Assembly: GCA_017306415.1 (NCBI GenBank)
Contig: JAFKIL010000001.1
Location: 744,001-808,000 of the forward strand
Source: Microbacterium sp.
GTDB lineage: Bacteria > Actinomycetota > Actinomycetes > Actinomycetales > Microbacteriaceae
Direction of reading: 5' to 3'
Length of the DNA stretch: 64,000 nt
The notes under the pieces were generated by a model that had not been told where the DNA came from, did not search any database, and worked only from the letters and a program-made list of their open reading frames with translations. The first letter of the stretch is position 1. Every line of letters starts with the position of its first letter. The translations under genes were made by a program, and so were the position numbers. Shown one piece after another: positions 17,253-26,875 of this stretch.

Positions 17253-20200
17253 TCAGCCTCTGAGCACGAGGTCGTGCGCCACGTAGTAGAGCGCGACGTC
17301 GATCTCGTCGAGGGGCACGCCGTGCTTCTGGTGGTAGGCCTTGCGATAGAGCTCGAGCTGCAGCATCCGCGCCTCGCGATCCGCGTCGTTCCGGGGAGGT
17401 GCGCCCGTCTTCCAGTCCACGATCTGGATCCGGCCGCCGAGGTCGTCGCGGCGGTACACCGCGTCGAGCTTGCAGATCACGACGTGCGGGAGCCCGTCGA
17501 GATCGTCATGGCGGAAGTCGATCTCCGTCTCGACCGCGATGGGACGAAGCGCACTCCATTCGGACAGCTCGAACGCAGCCTTCAACGCGGCCAGTGCCTC
17601 CTCGTCGGCCGCGGAGGTCTCGGTCGCCACGTCCTCATCGCTCTCCCAGAGAGCGTCGTCGAGCGAGCCCCCAGAACCCACCAGTCCGGATCGACGCTCC
17701 ACCCAGGCGTGGAACAGCGTGCCGATGCGCGTCTGGCGATAGGGCCGCTCCGGGAGCGGTCGCTCGATGGCGGCCACCGTCCCCGCGTAGTCCGAGACGA
17801 AGTCCTTGTATCGCGACGCCGGTATGCGCACGGGCGCCACGGCCGAGGACGGACGCAGGCGGGCTACGCGCTCGGCGAGGAGCAGCTCCAGATCGGCGTC
17901 CGGCCGGGCCCGCTCCTCTTCGAGCGCCGCGCGGACGGCCTCGGCCGCCTCCGTCACAGGGCCGCGGCGGACACCCAGCGGATCGAGCGGCCAGTGGAGC
18001 AGCCGGCGCTCGCCGAGATACGGATTCTCCGCCGGCTCGTCAGGCGGCAGATCCATCCCGAGGGCGTCGGCGACCTCGACGAGGAACGGGCTGCGACGCC
18101 GCGGCCGCTTCGTGCCGGACCACGGTGCCGACGTCAGCAGGAGACGATCGCGTGCCCGCGTGATGGCGACGTACGCCAGCCGCCGGTCCTCCTCGAGCTG
18201 GCGAGCCCGCCCGGCCGCGACGAAGTCGTCGAACGCCGCCTTGAGCTCCTGCTGCGTGCCGGCGCTTCGCCACGCGAACCCCGGCAGCCACGCTGCATCT
18301 CCGCGGAACGAGTACGGCAGCACGCCGAACCCCAGCCAGCCCTTCGTGCCCTTGGGGGTGGTGGGGAGTTCGCCGTCGACGAGACGGACGACGGCGACGG
18401 CATCCCACTCCAGACCCTTCGACCCGTGGATCGTGAGCAGCTGCACCACATCGTCTTCCGGAGGCTCGGTGCGGGGCGCGAACTCGTCGAGCTGCTCGGC
18501 ATGGTCGAGCCACGCGAGCAGGCTCGAGAGCGAGCCGCTGTCGTCCGCCGCCAGGAACGCGTGCACCTCGTCGACGAACGCGCGGAGCTGGGCGGACGCG
18601 ATCCGGGCCGGCCCCCGCGTCTCGTTCGCGGCCAACTCGATGTCCAGACGCAGTTCCCATTCGATGAGCCGGACCAGCTCCGCGATCGGCAGACCCGCCG
18701 CCTGGCGGAGTCCCGAGAACACCCCGGCTGCTTCTCGCAGCCTGTCCTTCGCCGGAGCGGTGAACCCCGAGAGCCATCCGTGATCGTCGGGGTGGCGGAG
18801 GACGAAGTCGAGCGCGTCGATCAACGATCCCTGTTCGTCACCCGAGGAGGACCGGATTCGCGCGGCCACCGCTTCGTCGAGCGGCTGCAGGGCGGAGTCG
18901 TGGCGCGTGATGCGACGGGAGAGCTCCGCCAGCGCACGGAGGTCGGCCAGGCCGATGGCCCAGCGCGGCCCCGAGAGGAGGCGGATGAGCGCAGAGCCGG
19001 CCCGGGGATCGGAGATGACCCGCAGCGCCGACACGACATCGACCACCTCCGGCGTCGACAGGAGTCCGCCCAGGCCGAGGATCCGATGCGGGATGCCGCG
19101 CGCGCCCAGCGCTTCCCCGAATCGCACCATGTGCTTCTTGTTGCGGAACAGCACGGCGCCCGTCGTCGTCCGCCCCGCACGCGCCCGCTCCGCTCGCACC
19201 CCCGCGAACCAGCGCGCCACGCGATCCGCCTCCGCGTCCAGGTCCGGTTCGACTGCCAGCTCGACGGCGCCGGACGGGGCGTCCGGTCGTGGCCGCAGCT
19301 CCCCGACCGGGATCGGCGCGGATACGGCGAGCGGAGCGAGCACCGCATTCGCCGCCTCCAGGACGCTCTCGGCGTTCCGCCAGCTCGTCAGAAGGGAGTA
19401 CTGCCCGCACTCGCCCGCATCCGCGAACGCACGGGCGAACCCGCCCAGGTTGCCCGCGCTCGCGCCGCGCCAGCCGTAGATCGCCTGGTGCGGGTCGCCG
19501 ACCGCCATCACGCCCGTGTCACGGAAGAGCTCCGCGAGCAGGTCGCTCTGCACGACGGACGTGTCCTGGTATTCGTCGAGGAGCACGACCCGGTACCTGT
19601 CCCGCAACTCAGCTGCAACGCTCGGATGCCCGCGCACGACGTCGAGCGCCCCCGCGACCTGGTCGGAGAAGTCCAGCACACCCAGCCGCCGCTTCTGGGC
19701 GTCGTACTCTCGTGCGAGCTCGACGAGGAGCGAGAGTGCCTCGACCTTGTCCGCGGCCTCCGCGATGTCTGCGTACACCGTCGTCCGCGCCGAGGTCGAG
19801 GGCAGTTCACGCACCGCCCCGAAGGCTGCCGGAAACGCGGCGAGTGCGTCGAGGTCGACCTGGTTGTCCACGCCGTCGCGCGCAATCCTCAGCGCGGCGT
19901 CGATGATCGAGCGCACCGCCTCGGGTCGCTCCTCGAGACGGGGATCGTCCGACGCGAAGACGACGCGACGCATCAGGAGCCAGGCGGCGGACTCGGACAG
20001 CAGGGCGGCTTCGGCGTCACGTCCGACGCGGACCGCGTGCTCGCGGACCACCGCGTCGGCGAAGCTGTTGTAGGTCGCCACGACCGGGCGCTGCAGGAGT
20101 GCGTCTCCCGCGTCGGGTCGAGGCACCGCGCCGACGCGCGCGGCGAGGGCGTCCAGCGCCGCATGGCGCATCCGCTCCGCCGCCGCTCCCCCCTCGCTCT

Positions 20201-20573
20201 CCAGCTCGGCGAAGATGTGGAGGGCGCCCTCCCTGTGGAGGCGCGGGAGGGCGTCGAGGAGGCCTCGCCGCTCGAACTCGGCGAGACGACCGAGGCGGCG
20301 ATTGATGCGCTCGGCGAGCTCCCCCGCCGCCTTGCGGGTGAAGGTGAGCCCGAGGACCTCGTCCCTGTCCACGATCCCGTTTGCGACGAGCCAGACGACA
20401 CGTCCCGCCATCGTCTCGGTCTTGCCGCTGCCGGCTCCTGCCACCACCAGGGCAGGCGACAGCGGAGCCGAGATGACGGCGGACTGCTCGGCGGTCGGGG
20501 GGAATTGGCCGAGCGCGGCGGCGACCGTCTCCGGGCTGAGCAGGATGCGCCCCGTCGCTGTCGTCGCGCTCAT
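17253..20573 (-). CDS. adnB: Helicase-nuclease AdnB subunit (UvrD-like helicase + RecB-type nuclease)
   Basis: The 1106-residue protein has an SF1 helicase (Walker A AGAGSGKTET near 46-55, VVLLDEYQDTSVVQ, GDPHQAIYGWRGA, LLTIHGSKGLEWD) and a C-terminal PD-(D/E)XK nuclease with CKLDAVYR and IQIVDWKTG near 1030-1060. The length matches mycobacterial AdnB (about 1095). AdnAB resects double-strand breaks in place of RecBCD. The ATG overlaps the adnA stop (ATGA), so subunits are made in equal amounts. It is convergent with the kinase-fold gene, with only 24 bases between. Confidence 0.93.
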   Translation of the reverse strand: MSATTATGRILLSPETVAAALGQFPPTAEQSAVISAPLSPALVVAGAGSGKTETMAGRVVWLVANGIVDRDEVLGLTFTRKAAGELAERINRRLGRLAEFERRGLLDALPRLHREGALHIFAELESEGGAAAERMRHAALDALAARVGAVPRPDAGDALLQRPVVATYNSFADAVVREHAVRVGRDAEAALLSESAAWLLMRRVVFASDDPRLEERPEAVRSIIDAALRIARDGVDNQVDLDALAAFPAAFGAVRELPSTSARTTVYADIAEAADKVEALSLLVELAREYDAQKRRLGVLDFSDQVAGALDVVRGHPSVAAELRDRYRVVLLDEYQDTSVVQSDLLAELFRDTGVMAVGDPHQAIYGWRGASAGNLGGFARAFADAGECGQYSLLTSWRNAESVLEAANAVLAPLAVSAPIPVGELRPRPDAPSGAVELAVEPDLDAEADRVARWFAGVRAERARAGRTTTGAVLFRNKKHMVRFGEALGARGIPHRILGLGGLLSTPEVVDVVSALRVISDPRAGSALIRLLSGPRWAIGLADLRALAELSRRITRHDSALQPLDEAVAARIRSSSGDEQGSLIDALDFVLRHPDDHGWLSGFTAPAKDRLREAAGVFSGLRQAAGLPIAELVRLIEWELRLDIELAANETRGPARIASAQLRAFVDEVHAFLAADDSGSLSSLLAWLDHAEQLDEFAPRTEPPEDDVVQLLTIHGSKGLEWDAVAVVRLVDGELPTTPKGTKGWLGFGVLPYSFRGDAAWLPGFAWRSAGTQQELKAAFDDFVAAGRARQLEEDRRLAYVAITRARDRLLLTSAPWSGTKRPRRRSPFLVEVADALGMDLPPDEPAENPYLGERRLLHWPLDPLGVRRGPVTEAAEAVRAALEEERARPDADLELLLAERVARLRPSSAVAPVRIPASRYKDFVSDYAGTVAAIERPLPERPYRQTRIGTLFHAWVERRSGLVGSGGSLDDALWESDEDVATETSAADEEALAALKAAFELSEWSALRPIAVETEIDFRHDDLDGLPHVVICKLDAVYRRDDLGGRIQIVDWKTGAPPRNDADREARMLQLELYRKAYHQKHGVPLDEIDVALYYVAHDLVLRG

Positions 20574-23500
20574 GACGCGCTCACCGCGCCGATCGTGTGG
20601 ATGCGGCAGAGCCCGTAGGAGTGCTCGTCGCGACAGTGCTCCTCGAAGGGGGCCGCGAAGCGGACTCCGCGCATGACGCCGACGGCGCTGCGCACCCGTT
20701 CGAGGAACGCCTGCCGGTCAGCGTCGTCGAGGGGCGGCTGATGCGGTGTGACGTAGTCCTTGGTGGCGGCCGTGGGACGAAGCACCAGCAGCTTCGCTCC
20801 CCCGCCCGGCAGTCCGACGGCTCCCGGGATCGCACCCGCCTCGAACGCCAGCTGATACGCGGCCAGCTGCGGGTTCTCCGCGACCGCGGTGTCGGTCTGC
20901 GGCTCCCGCTTGCCGGTCTTCAGGTCGACGATCACGACGGCGCCGTCCGGGGTGAGCTCCACGCGGTCGATGTAGCCGCTCAGGATCGCGCCGTGCTCGA
21001 ACGCCTCGACGTCGTCCAGCGGGATCGCCACCTCGAAGTGCGGTTCCGCGTCGATCAGTCGCCCGCCGGCGTCCTCGAATCGACGCAGGTAGAGATGCAG
21101 CCGTCGCACGAGCTCCCTGGCGCGGGTCTTCTCCGCGCGGTCGCGCCACGGCGCCTCGAAATCGAGCTCGCCCCACCGCGCCTCCACCTCGGCCCACAGC
21201 TGCTCCTCGTCGCGGCCGTGGGAATGCTCGAGCGCCGCGTGGATGATGGTGCCCAGTCCGGCCGTCGCGCCGCCCGGATCGCCGCCGAGATCGCCGATGA
21301 CCCAGTTGAGTTCGCACTCCTCGAGGGTGTGCAGTCGCGACGGCGACACGCGCACGTCCTCGCTGGAGAGGTCGCGGAGCGGGGCCGTGGTGCTGACGGG
21401 CGCCACGCCGTACCATCCGGACGGGTCGGCGCCGGGCACCCCGGCATCGGCGAGCACGGCGAGCTGCTGCGCGGCCCGGCGGCGGTCGGCCGGGGTCGCC
21501 CGCCGTGGTCCGGAATGCTCCGTGAGGGTCCGCCGGTGGCCGGCGACCAGTCCCCGCAGCGACAACGGGAGCTCCGCCGCCCGCGCGATCGGCTCGGGTG
21601 GAGGAAGCATCTCGAACAGGACGCTGGGACCGGCGTCGTCGTCGTCCACCGCCGTCACGATCACCCGCTGCGTCGCGCGCGAGAGGGCGCGCACGAACAG
21701 GCGGAGCTCATCGTGCAGGGCCGAACGTCGCCGGTCGATCGTCCCCGTGCTCGCGGCGTCGTCGGGTCTGATGGCCAGGTCGGCCAGCCGCCACGTCTCG
21801 AAAAGGCTGCCGCGCAGGCGCGTGTTCGGCCACACGCCGTCCTGCACGCCGGCGACGACCACGGTGTCGTACTCCACCCCGAGCGCGCCGGCCGGCGTCA
21901 GGACGGCGACCGACTCCGCAGGAGCAGGAGCGTTCAGACGATCCTCCGCGACGTCGCTGTCGAGGATGCCGCGGACGAACCGCATCGGATCGTCGCCCGG
22001 CTGGCGCTCGACGAACCGCTTCGCCGCCTGGAACAGCGCGACCACCACGTCGAGATCCCGGCCGGCCTGCTCGGCGAGCGGCCCGGTGCCGCGTGCCGCG
22101 ATCCCCCAGGCCCGCCCGAGCCCGGATGCCTCCCATACCGTCCACAGCAGCTCGTGGGCGGTGTCGCCACGCGCGATCGCCTCTCCGACGCCGGCGAGCG
22201 TCCGCGCCAGCCGGGCGGCCCGGCGGGCCTCACGCGTGTCCACCAGATCGAACTCCACCGGGTGCGCCATCGCGGCGACGAGCAGTTCGCGCGCGGAGCG
22301 TTCGCCCCCGGCCTTCAGTTCCTCGTGACGCAGCGCGGTGCGCAGCCGGCGCAGCTCCACCGGGTCCAGGCCACCCGTCAGCGCCTGGAGCGCGTCCGAC
22401 AGATCGTCGAAGGTCCGTTCCTCGACGTCTCGCGCCCCGAGCTCGACGGTGCGGAGCAGGTCGCGCGCAGGACGGAGCGCGCCGAGGGGCCGACCAGGAC
22501 CGCTCGCACGTGCCGGAACCTCGCGCGCCGCCAGCTCGGCCTCGAGCGTCGCCACCTGGCGCGTGTCGTGCGCGATCACGGCGCAGCGCGACCAGGGCAC
22601 CCCCTCGAGCACGTGACGCTCGCGGAGGATGCGCGCCACGACATCGACCTCTTCGGCCGTGGAACGCGCGACCACCGTGCGCACGGTCGCGTCGGGGGCG
22701 ATGCCGTCGGGACGACGCCGATGCACGACGACCCCGGTCGCTCCGATGCGTTCGGTGAGCGACCGGACCAGATCCACCTGTGCCGCGGACCCGCGGTGCG
22801 ACCCGGTGAGTGGACGGACGGACCCGAGCGCACGCGACAACCGGGCGAAGTTCTCCGGGGTCGCACCCCGGAACGCGCCGGCGCCGATGTCGGGATCACC
22901 GAAGGCGACGACCGGGATCCCCCGCTCGCGACAGGCCTCGAGGAGTTCGACCGCCCCCAGGGTCAGCTCCTGCGCGTCGTCGACGAGGATCGCCGCGAGA
23001 CCGGACACCGCATCGCGTCCCATCGCATCGCCGGTGCGCAGAACGCCGACCGCTTCGCGGATCAGGCCGGCGGCATCCCGGTAGGCGCCCCGCATGTCTG
23101 CGCGGACGTGGAGGTACTCGGCGAAGAACGAGGCGAGAGCGGTCCAGGCCGGGATCGCTGCGGCCTCGCCCATGCGGCGCAGGCGATCCGGCTCGATGCC
23201 GAGTGTCGTGCACTCGGCGATGAACGCCCGCACCTCGCTGCGGAACCCGCGCGTCGCACGGATCTCGGCGCCCAGCCATGCCGGCCAGCGCCGCCCACCC
23301 GCCGCTTCGTCCTCGGCGTCTCCCGCGAGCAGGTCCTGCACGAGCTGGTCTTCGTCTCCCCCGGTCAGCAACTGAGGCGGCGGAGCGCCGCGATGCACCT
23401 CCGCCGCGCGGACGATCTGGAAGGCGAAGGACGCGACCGAGCGCGCGGGAGCCCCTGAGGTGGCGGCGCCGATCGCCAACGCGAGGCGGTCGCGCAGAGC

Positions 23501-23728
23501 CGTCGCCGTCTGCCGGCTCGGGGTGAGGACCAGAATGCGATCGGGGTCGACCGGAGCCGACCAGGCCGCCGTCAGCGCACGCACCCGTGCCACGAGCGCA
23601 CTCGTCTTCCCCGACCCGGGGGCACCCACCACCACACCCGAGAAGTCGAGCGGCAGCGCGGCGACCGCCCGCTGATCGTGGTCGAGGGCCGTGACCTCGG
23701 TCCCCTCGCCGACTCCCCCGTTTCCCAT
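20570..23728 (-). CDS. adnA: Helicase-nuclease AdnA subunit (UvrD-like + RecB-type nuclease)
   Basis: The 1052-residue protein has a P-loop GAPGSGKTSAL near residue 32, a Walker B variant AAILVDDAQELTLG, and a C-terminal RecB-family nuclease with GYIDRVEL, VVIVDLKTGKREP and NPQLAAYQLAFE. The VDDAQE variant replaces the canonical DEYQD of the active motor, as expected for the weaker AdnA motor. The length fits mycobacterial AdnA (about 1045). The ATG at 23728 was chosen because sequence upstream is not helicase-like and a TACCGT hexamer ends 9 bases upstream. It is first in the adnA-adnB operon and divergent from DUF3107. Confidence 0.92.
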   Translation of the reverse strand: MGNGGVGEGTEVTALDHDQRAVAALPLDFSGVVVGAPGSGKTSALVARVRALTAAWSAPVDPDRILVLTPSRQTATALRDRLALAIGAATSGAPARSVASFAFQIVRAAEVHRGAPPPQLLTGGDEDQLVQDLLAGDAEDEAAGGRRWPAWLGAEIRATRGFRSEVRAFIAECTTLGIEPDRLRRMGEAAAIPAWTALASFFAEYLHVRADMRGAYRDAAGLIREAVGVLRTGDAMGRDAVSGLAAILVDDAQELTLGAVELLEACRERGIPVVAFGDPDIGAGAFRGATPENFARLSRALGSVRPLTGSHRGSAAQVDLVRSLTERIGATGVVVHRRRPDGIAPDATVRTVVARSTAEEVDVVARILRERHVLEGVPWSRCAVIAHDTRQVATLEAELAAREVPARASGPGRPLGALRPARDLLRTVELGARDVEERTFDDLSDALQALTGGLDPVELRRLRTALRHEELKAGGERSARELLVAAMAHPVEFDLVDTREARRAARLARTLAGVGEAIARGDTAHELLWTVWEASGLGRAWGIAARGTGPLAEQAGRDLDVVVALFQAAKRFVERQPGDDPMRFVRGILDSDVAEDRLNAPAPAESVAVLTPAGALGVEYDTVVVAGVQDGVWPNTRLRGSLFETWRLADLAIRPDDAASTGTIDRRRSALHDELRLFVRALSRATQRVIVTAVDDDDAGPSVLFEMLPPPEPIARAAELPLSLRGLVAGHRRTLTEHSGPRRATPADRRRAAQQLAVLADAGVPGADPSGWYGVAPVSTTAPLRDLSSEDVRVSPSRLHTLEECELNWVIGDLGGDPGGATAGLGTIIHAALEHSHGRDEEQLWAEVEARWGELDFEAPWRDRAEKTRARELVRRLHLYLRRFEDAGGRLIDAEPHFEVAIPLDDVEAFEHGAILSGYIDRVELTPDGAVVIVDLKTGKREPQTDTAVAENPQLAAYQLAFEAGAIPGAVGLPGGGAKLLVLRPTAATKDYVTPHQPPLDDADRQAFLERVRSAVGVMRGVRFAAPFEEHCRDEHSYGLCRIHTIGAVSAS

Positions 23729-23857
23729 CGCCCTGCCACGGTAGCGCGGGTCGGCGACATCCGTTCGCCCAGAGCGTCCGGAACCGCGGGCGAGGGCCCT
23801 GCGGGGGTGTCGTAGAGTTGCCGTACCCACTTCGGGCGCACAGGAAGGCAGTGATCC

Positions 23858-24082
23858 GTGGAGATCCGCATCGGCATCGTGAACACCGGACGAGAGCTCA
23901 ACTTCGAGACCGACGACTCGGCGGACGCCGTGAAGAAGTCGGTCGCCGCGGCGCTCGACTCCGGCGCGACGCACGTGACGTTCGGCGACAGCAAGGGCAA
24001 CTCCTACATCGTGCCGACAGCATCGCTGGCGTTCGTCGAGCTCGGCACGGAGGACGTGCGGCGCGTGGGGTTCGTGGCCTGA
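23858..24082 (+). CDS. DUF3107 family small protein
   Basis: The 74-residue protein, beginning MEIRIGIVNTGRELNFET and ending VRRVGFVA, is a clear DUF3107 member (homologue of TB9.4, Rv3208A, from memory). Function unknown; it is a conserved small acidic beta-rich protein. It starts at a GTG at 23858 behind AGGAAGG, with a likely -10 TAGAGT at 23813-23818. Its TGA overlaps the ATG of the next gene. Confidence 0.9.
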   Translation: MEIRIGIVNTGRELNFETDDSADAVKKSVAAALDSGATHVTFGDSKGNSYIVPTASLAFVELGTEDVRRVGFVA

Positions 24083-24372
24083 TGGAGATCGTGCTCGCGC
24101 TGCTCTTCGGCGCTGTCGCCGGGCTTCTCGTGCACTACACGCTCCCGGGCCGCGACACGCGGGGTGCGGCGCTGGCTCCCCTCATCGGCGCGGTCGTCGG
24201 CGGCGGCGTGTGGATGGTCCTGACGTGGCTCGGTTGGACGACCGACAACGGATGGCTGTGGCTGACCTCGATCGCCGCGCCGCTCGTCGTGAGCTACCCG
24301 GCGGTGGCGGTGCTCACGCGCCGGCGCCACGCCGTCGACGACCGAGAGCGGCGGCGACTGCGCATCGCCTGA
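24082..24372 (+). CDS. Small integral membrane protein, function unknown
   Basis: The 96-residue protein has three hydrophobic segments (about 1-20, 32-52, 58-80) and a basic Arg-rich C-terminus. Its ATG overlaps the DUF3107 stop (TGATG), so it is translated from the same message. No enzymatic motif is visible. I do not recognise a named family with confidence. Confidence 0.8.
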   Translation: MEIVLALLFGAVAGLLVHYTLPGRDTRGAALAPLIGAVVGGGVWMVLTWLGWTTDNGWLWLTSIAAPLVVSYPAVAVLTRRRHAVDDRERRRLRIA

Positions 24373-24384
24373 TCTCGCGTCCGG

Positions 24385-25098
24385 TCACGCCGCGAGTCCC
24401 AGCGCCTCCATGCGGCGGGAGTGCGCCGCCATCAGCTCCGTGAACACGGGCTCGACGGTCGCCTCGTCCTCCGCGTCCAAGGGGCCGGGACGAAGGGCCG
24501 CCCTCGCCACGAGGAGCGTGTCGCCGACCAGTCGCCGGCCCCACATGGCGAGCAGCGAGCGCCACTCGGGATCGGCGGCGATGTCGGCGGCGATCAGATC
24601 TACGATGGCCTGGCGGTCGTCGTCGGCGTGCAGGATGCGTGCCACTCGCCGGCCCGTTTCCCCGTAGCTTCCGGAGAGTGCGTAGTAGAAGTCGTCGAGG
24701 AGTCCCGCCGTGATGTGCACGGTGAGCATGGTCTCCTGCGGGCGCGCGCCATGAGTGCCGCGGCGGAAGACGTCGAGCTGCTCGCGGAAGGGGAGCATGA
24801 GCTCCGTCGGGTCGTCTCCGCGCTCGCGGATCAGCGCGACGAGCTCTTCGTGCTTGGTCAGGGCGGCACCGGCCGCGCGCGACAATGCGCCCTTCTCGGC
24901 GAGCTCCGGAGTCGAGGCGATGAGCTCGCTCAGCGTCTCCACGTAGCCGAGCTGCAGATACGCCGCCTGCCCGAGGAAGGTGTCGATGTCCGGCGCGAGG
25001 GTCTCGAAGCCGACCCGGCGCGTGTCGTCGACATCGTCGCGCGACCGCAGCCGGAGAGTCCGCACCGCGGGACGACGCCGCTTGAGCCACTCGAACAC
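24385..25098 (-). CDS. Ferritin-like-fold protein (MiaE-like, DUF-type)
   Basis: The 237-residue all-helical protein resembles the actinobacterial ferritin-like-fold proteins often annotated as tRNA 2-methylthio-isopentenyladenosine hydroxylase-like (Rv3210c type, from memory). Candidate carboxylate/His ligands are visible in TKHEELVAL, ETMLTVHITAGLLDDFYY and EDEATVEPVFTELMAAHSRR. The start is a GTG at 25098 with TAGGCT ending 7 bases upstream (25106-25111), again leaderless. It converges with the small membrane protein and is divergent from the rhlE-type helicase. Actual hydroxylase activity is not established. Confidence 0.75.
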   Translation of the reverse strand: MFEWLKRRRPAVRTLRLRSRDDVDDTRRVGFETLAPDIDTFLGQAAYLQLGYVETLSELIASTPELAEKGALSRAAGAALTKHEELVALIRERGDDPTELMLPFREQLDVFRRGTHGARPQETMLTVHITAGLLDDFYYALSGSYGETGRRVARILHADDDRQAIVDLIAADIAADPEWRSLLAMWGRRLVGDTLLVARAALRPGPLDAEDEATVEPVFTELMAAHSRRMEALGLAA

Positions 25099-25297
25099 GC
25101 GATACAGCCTAGATGGCGGAGGTCCGCGCCCGCCGACATCGCCGCGTGCCGCGGAGGGCGGCATCCGCGGTCCGGTAGGATCGAAACATCCCGGCGATGG
25201 ATCGGGACCCCCGCGCCTGCGGACGAACTGGATGGCGTGGATCTTCGCTCGGCGGCAGAGACGCACGGCCGCCCTCATTCAGACAGGCACACCCATC

Positions 25298-26752
25298 GTG
25301 ACGACCTTCGCCGAACTCGGCGTGGACCAGGACATCGTCGACGCCCTCGCGGCGCGCGGCATCGTGGACGCGTTCCCCATCCAAGAGCAGACCATCCCCC
25401 TCGGCCTCCCCGGCCAGGACATCATCGGGCAGGCCAAGACCGGAACCGGCAAGACCTTCGGGTTCGGCATCCCCGTCGTGCAGCGCCTCGGGCCGGCGCC
25501 GGAGCCCGGCGTCAAGGCGCTCATCGTCGTCCCCACGCGCGAGCTCGCCGTGCAGGTCTACGAAGACATGGACATGCTCACGTCCAACCGGCCGACGAGC
25601 GTGGTCGCCATCTACGGCGGCAAGGCCTACGAGGGTCAGATCGAGCAGCTCAAGGCCGGCGCGCAGATCGTCGTCGGCACACCTGGCCGCCTCATCGACC
25701 TCGCGGGCCAGCGACTCCTCGACCTGTCGAATGCGACGGAGGTCGTCCTCGACGAGGCCGACAAGATGCTCGACCTCGGCTTCCTCCCCGACATCGAGAA
25801 GATCTTCACCAAGGTGCCGCCCGTGCGCCACACGCAGCTCTTCTCCGCCACGATGCCCGGACCGATCGTCGCGCTCGCGCGCCGCTTCATGTCGAACCCG
25901 ATCCACATGCGGGCGACCGATCCGGACGAGGGCCTCACGCAGGCCAACATCCGTCACCTCGTGTACCGTGCGCACTCGCTCGACAAGGACGAGGTGATCG
26001 CGCGCATCCTGCAGGCCGAGGGCCGCGGCAAGACCGTGATCTTCACGCGCACCAAGCGCGCCGCGCAGAAGCTCGTCGACGAGCTCAATGACCGCGGGTT
26101 CAACGCGGCAGCCGTCCACGGCGACATGAGCCAGGAGGCTCGCGAGCGCTCCATGGCCGCTTTCAAGGCCGGGAAGCGGGACGTGCTCATCGCGACGGAC
26201 GTCGCCGCCCGCGGCATCGACGTCAACGACGTGACGCACGTCATCAACCACACGATCCCGGACGACGACAAGTCCTACCTCCACCGCGTCGGCCGCACCG
26301 GCCGCGCCGGCAAGACCGGCATCGCCGTCACGTTCGTCGACTGGGACGACCTGCACAAGTGGGCGCTCATCAACCGCGCGCTCGAGTTCGGTCAGCCCGA
26401 GCCCGTCGAGACCTACTCGTCGAGCCCGCACCTGTACGAGGACCTCGACATCCCTGCCGGCACGAAGGGCCGCCTGCCCAAGGCACCGACGACGCAGACC
26501 GTGCGGACGCAGGACGCGGGGGGCACCACGACCGACGCATCGCGGCCGCCGCGCCGCCGCCGCCGTTCCGGCTCGGAGGGGTCGACCGCGACGCAGGCCG
26601 AGAACGCGACCGCGGACGGCGGCCACGCCGCCGCCGGCGGCGGTGCGCACGACGGGAGCGGCCGGGAACACCACGACGGCAAGCCGGCGAATGCCCGGCG
26701 TCGACGCCGCCGCCGCGGACCCCGGCCCGGGGCCCCCGCTGCCGGCGCCTGA
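25298..26752 (+). CDS. DEAD-box RNA helicase (RhlE/CsdA-like)
   Basis: The 484-residue protein carries all DEAD-box motifs: Q-motif FPIQEQTIP, AKTGTGKT (46-53), PTRELA, TPGRL, VLDEADKML, FSATMP, IFTRTKRA, ATDVAARGID and HRVGRTGRAGK. The C-terminal ~90 residues are low-complexity, with two Arg clusters (RRRRR) suited to RNA binding. The GTG at 25298 is favoured because homologues start near MTTFAELG; an in-frame ATG at 25232 would add 22 basic residues. A -10-like TAGGAT at 25176-25181 would give a leader of about 110 bases, reminiscent of long leaders on cold-shock helicase genes. Confidence 0.9.
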   Translation: MTTFAELGVDQDIVDALAARGIVDAFPIQEQTIPLGLPGQDIIGQAKTGTGKTFGFGIPVVQRLGPAPEPGVKALIVVPTRELAVQVYEDMDMLTSNRPTSVVAIYGGKAYEGQIEQLKAGAQIVVGTPGRLIDLAGQRLLDLSNATEVVLDEADKMLDLGFLPDIEKIFTKVPPVRHTQLFSATMPGPIVALARRFMSNPIHMRATDPDEGLTQANIRHLVYRAHSLDKDEVIARILQAEGRGKTVIFTRTKRAAQKLVDELNDRGFNAAAVHGDMSQEARERSMAAFKAGKRDVLIATDVAARGIDVNDVTHVINHTIPDDDKSYLHRVGRTGRAGKTGIAVTFVDWDDLHKWALINRALEFGQPEPVETYSSSPHLYEDLDIPAGTKGRLPKAPTTQTVRTQDAGGTTTDASRPPRRRRRSGSEGSTATQAENATADGGHAAAGGGAHDGSGREHHDGKPANARRRRRRRGPRPGAPAAGA

Positions 26753-26875
26753 TCGGCGTCGGCCGCGGCAGCGGGGCACCGCCCGCCCCGCGGGCACGCG
26801 ATGCGATGGTGTATCGAACCGCTAGTGTGATCGGCAAGCGGCGTCATGCCGTGTCCCCTCGCAAGAAAGGCAGTC

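Noticed and set aside
17274-20618. Open frame of over 1100 codons antisense to adnB
   Set aside because: It has an Arg/Asp/His-rich composition typical of the antisense of a high-GC gene, no domain motif, and the opposite strand encodes a full AdnB.
20597-23458. Open frame of over 900 codons antisense to adnA
   Set aside because: It shadows a clear helicase-nuclease; no recognisable motif or ribosome binding site.
25232-25300. Upstream ATG as start of the DEAD-box helicase
   Set aside because: The extra 22 residues are basic and unlike the family N-terminus; kept only as an alternative.
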